From Cucumis sativus (Eukaryota; Streptophyta; Magnoliopsida; Cucurbitales; Cucurbitaceae), in assembly GCF_000004075.3 (NCBI RefSeq), contig NC_026657.2:7998001-8062000 (forward strand): a stretch of 64,000 bases of DNA, written 5' to 3'. The notes under the pieces were generated by a model. The model ran no database searches and had not been told where the DNA came from. It saw only the letters and a list, made by a program, of their open reading frames with translations. Positions within the stretch are counted from its first letter, which is position 1. The number at the start of each line of letters is the position of its first letter. A program made the position numbers and the translations under genes. Positions 62,582 to 64,000 of the stretch are shown here, piece by piece.

Positions 62582-63841
62582 TCAATCCTTCTTTTCTTCA
62601 CCTTCCTCAATCTTCTTAGAACTCTTTTTACTTGTTGCCTGAGAATACAGAAAAGTCCCAAAAATGGCAATGGCAGAACCAACAGCATTCAAAGGCCTAA
62701 CTGGATTTCTAAAAACCAACACAGAAGCCACAATCACAACCACTCTCTTCATTGTATTACCAACAGAGAATGTCAAAGGACTGATTTCATCTAAAGCTTG
62801 GTAAGAAGATTGATTATAAAGATGATAAAAGATTCCAGAAATCAAAACCCAGATATATAGTGTAGAAGCATTTCCAATGGAAGCAATTGCTTGATGATAT
62901 CCTTGAACCCACTTTGACCCTTCAACGAAAATGGCCACAGGAAACAGATACAACAAAGAAATTATACTAATACAACCATATAAATTCAACCCATTAACCT
63001 CTTTGAAGTTCTGCAAGCTCCTTTTAGAGTAAATGTTTCTTAATACAAACCCTACATTACTGATCATAGCGCCTGAGAGACCTTCCAAATTGAAGGTAGC
63101 TTCAGTAATGGCGGCTAGAGAGCAACCAAAAACAATGGGGAGAATCGAGAGCCAGACCTGGATTGGGTACGAATCGCCAAGGAACGAGGAGAACAGAACC
63201 GAAAACACTGGTTCAGCCGACTTAATCACATGAGTGAAAGAAACAGCGACTTTAGAGAACGAGACACAAGCGGAGATATGGCCGATTGTGTGAAATAAAG
63301 CGGGGCCGAGGAGAGCGATGAGAAAGGGCTTAGAGATTTTAGGACACGGCTGAAGCTTAAAGGACCAGAGAACAAGCATCCAAACAGATCCAGCGAAGAG
63401 TTGAAACGATGCGAGAAGCCATGGGAAAGAAAAAATGTTTAGAACCTTCTTGTTATAGATATTGAAGACGATGTTCTGAAAATACCAGAGTCCAAAGACG
63501 ATGGCTAGCTGAAATTTTTTGCTGTTGGGGGCGGAATCAGCGGTTGTATCGCCGCCATCTGCGGCAGCGGCGGCGGGGACATGGGAGTTAAGCTTTGAAG
63601 GAAGAAACCCAACAGGGTTCACAGGAATTTTGCAGAATTGCCTCGGTTTGAGGATTGGATTGATAGTCTGCGAGGTGGGTTTTGAAGAGACGCCATAAAT
63701 GGAGGCGAAGGTGGAGATATGGGGGCGATGGGGGAGTTTCGATCGGACGGTTGAGAGGAGATTTGGGTAGAATGGGGAAAAAGAGGAAGTGGGGTTGGTG
63801 GAAAGAGGGTTTTTCGAAGGTATTAGATGTGAAGAGAGCAT
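62582..63841 (-). CDS. XPT: Plastid xylulose 5-phosphate/phosphate translocator
   Basis: Intronless ORF of 419 aa. The transporter exchanges pentose or triose phosphates for phosphate across the inner plastid envelope, linking cytosolic and plastid pentose phosphate pathways. Residues 1 to about 90 are Ser/Thr/Pro-rich with few acidic residues, a transit peptide ending near an Ala-rich stretch. The TPT/EamA membrane domain follows, from about 110: LWYFQNIVFNIYNKKVLN, then KVAVSFTHVIKSAEPVFSV, GAMISNVGFVLRNIYSK, FYHLYNQSSYQALDEISPLT and VGNTMKRVVVIV. The Lys in FTHVIKSAEP, the Lys/Arg in TMKRV and the YNKK region are the conserved substrate-contact positions of the family. Blocks such as CPKISKPF and YQALDEISPL distinguish XPT from GPT, whose equivalents differ. 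Arabidopsis XPT (At5g17630) is also intronless as I recall. The C-terminus is a Lys/Glu-rich tail. The ATG is the first in frame. Confidence 0.94.
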   Translation of the reverse strand: MLSSHLIPSKNPLSTNPTSSFSPFYPNLLSTVRSKLPHRPHISTFASIYGVSSKPTSQTINPILKPRQFCKIPVNPVGFLPSKLNSHVPAAAAADGGDTTADSAPNSKKFQLAIVFGLWYFQNIVFNIYNKKVLNIFSFPWLLASFQLFAGSVWMLVLWSFKLQPCPKISKPFLIALLGPALFHTIGHISACVSFSKVAVSFTHVIKSAEPVFSVLFSSFLGDSYPIQVWLSILPIVFGCSLAAITEATFNLEGLSGAMISNVGFVLRNIYSKRSLQNFKEVNGLNLYGCISIISLLYLFPVAIFVEGSKWVQGYHQAIASIGNASTLYIWVLISGIFYHLYNQSSYQALDEISPLTFSVGNTMKRVVVIVASVLVFRNPVRPLNAVGSAIAIFGTFLYSQATSKKSSKKIEEGEEKKD

Positions 63842-64000
63842 TTTAATGGAGGTTAAAATAGAACAGTGAGAGATCTGGAGATAAAAAGAGAGGGAGAGAG
63901 GGCTTTAATGGCGAAGTGTGGTTTGAAGTTGAAGAGATGATTTTTGTATTGTGAGTGTGAAGTTCATTTTCCTAAGCTTTGTTTGTTGCCGTATTTTTAT
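63842..64000. promoter_or_regulatory. Leader and proximal promoter of XPT (truncated by window edge)
   Basis: On the minus strand the ~60 bp before the ATG are CT-rich (complement of agagagggagagagg), typical of a plant leader. Only 159 bp are available, so the promoter is incomplete. No clear TATA box is visible. Confidence 0.35.

Overview
This is a plant nuclear window, almost certainly a eudicot. It has GT-AG introns, very AT-rich intergenic DNA full of (TA)n tracts and short repeats, and families found only in plants: a PMEI-pectinesterase, LHP1, a plastid sugar-phosphate translocator, a B3 protein and a VIRILIZER protein of plant type. The AT-rich 'gctatattt / ctatcactgatagac' repeats in the left arm look like ones I remember from Cucurbitaceae (cucumber, melon and relatives). 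The family assignment is therefore a weak inference.

Layout. Positions 1-11.4 kb are a gene desert with short tandem and dispersed repeats and one promoter-like patch carrying a tiny ORF. At 11.5-16.0 kb (+) lies a two-exon pectinesterase/pectinesterase-inhibitor gene with a 3 kb intron. At 18.7-19.0 kb (-) is a small membrane protein of unknown function. At 20.0-22.1 kb (-) is LHP1/TFL2, with chromodomain and chromoshadow domain in six exons. At 24.9-30.5 kb (-) is an eleven-exon E1-like enzyme of the TcdA family, the tRNA t6A dehydratase. At 31.6-34.0 kb (+) is a SWIB-domain protein whose intron holds four copies of a ~229 bp tandem repeat. At 35.4-37.6 kb (+) is an eight-exon organelle-type tRNA (guanine-N7)-methyltransferase. 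At 38.8-40.7 kb (+) is a glycine/proline-rich XYPPX protein. At 41.6-56.6 kb (-) is a VIRILIZER orthologue that I could reconstruct completely: 26 exons and 2142 aa. At 58.7-60.7 kb (-) is a small single-B3-domain protein. At 62.6-63.8 kb (-) is an intronless plastid translocator closest to the xylulose-5-phosphate/phosphate translocator XPT.

How the genes relate. They are independent housekeeping or developmental genes, not an operon-like pathway. Several act in gene regulation by chromatin or RNA modification: LHP1 reads H3K27me3, VIRILIZER belongs to the m6A writer, and TcdA and TrmB modify tRNA. XPT, the glycine/proline-rich protein, TrmB and LHP1 also lie close together on Arabidopsis chromosome 5 as I remember it (At5g17630 to At5g17690), so part of the window is probably a conserved syntenic block.

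Multiexon coordinates were joined by hand. Each junction was required to keep the reading frame and family similarity and to have GT-AG ends; one GC-AG intron was accepted. UTR ends and transcription starts are mostly not determinable. I found no convincing undescribed system. The most unusual items are the intronic repeat array in the SWIB gene, the duplication that copies a splice donor in VIRILIZER, the GC-AG intron in the TcdA gene and the 26-nt internal exon of LHP1.
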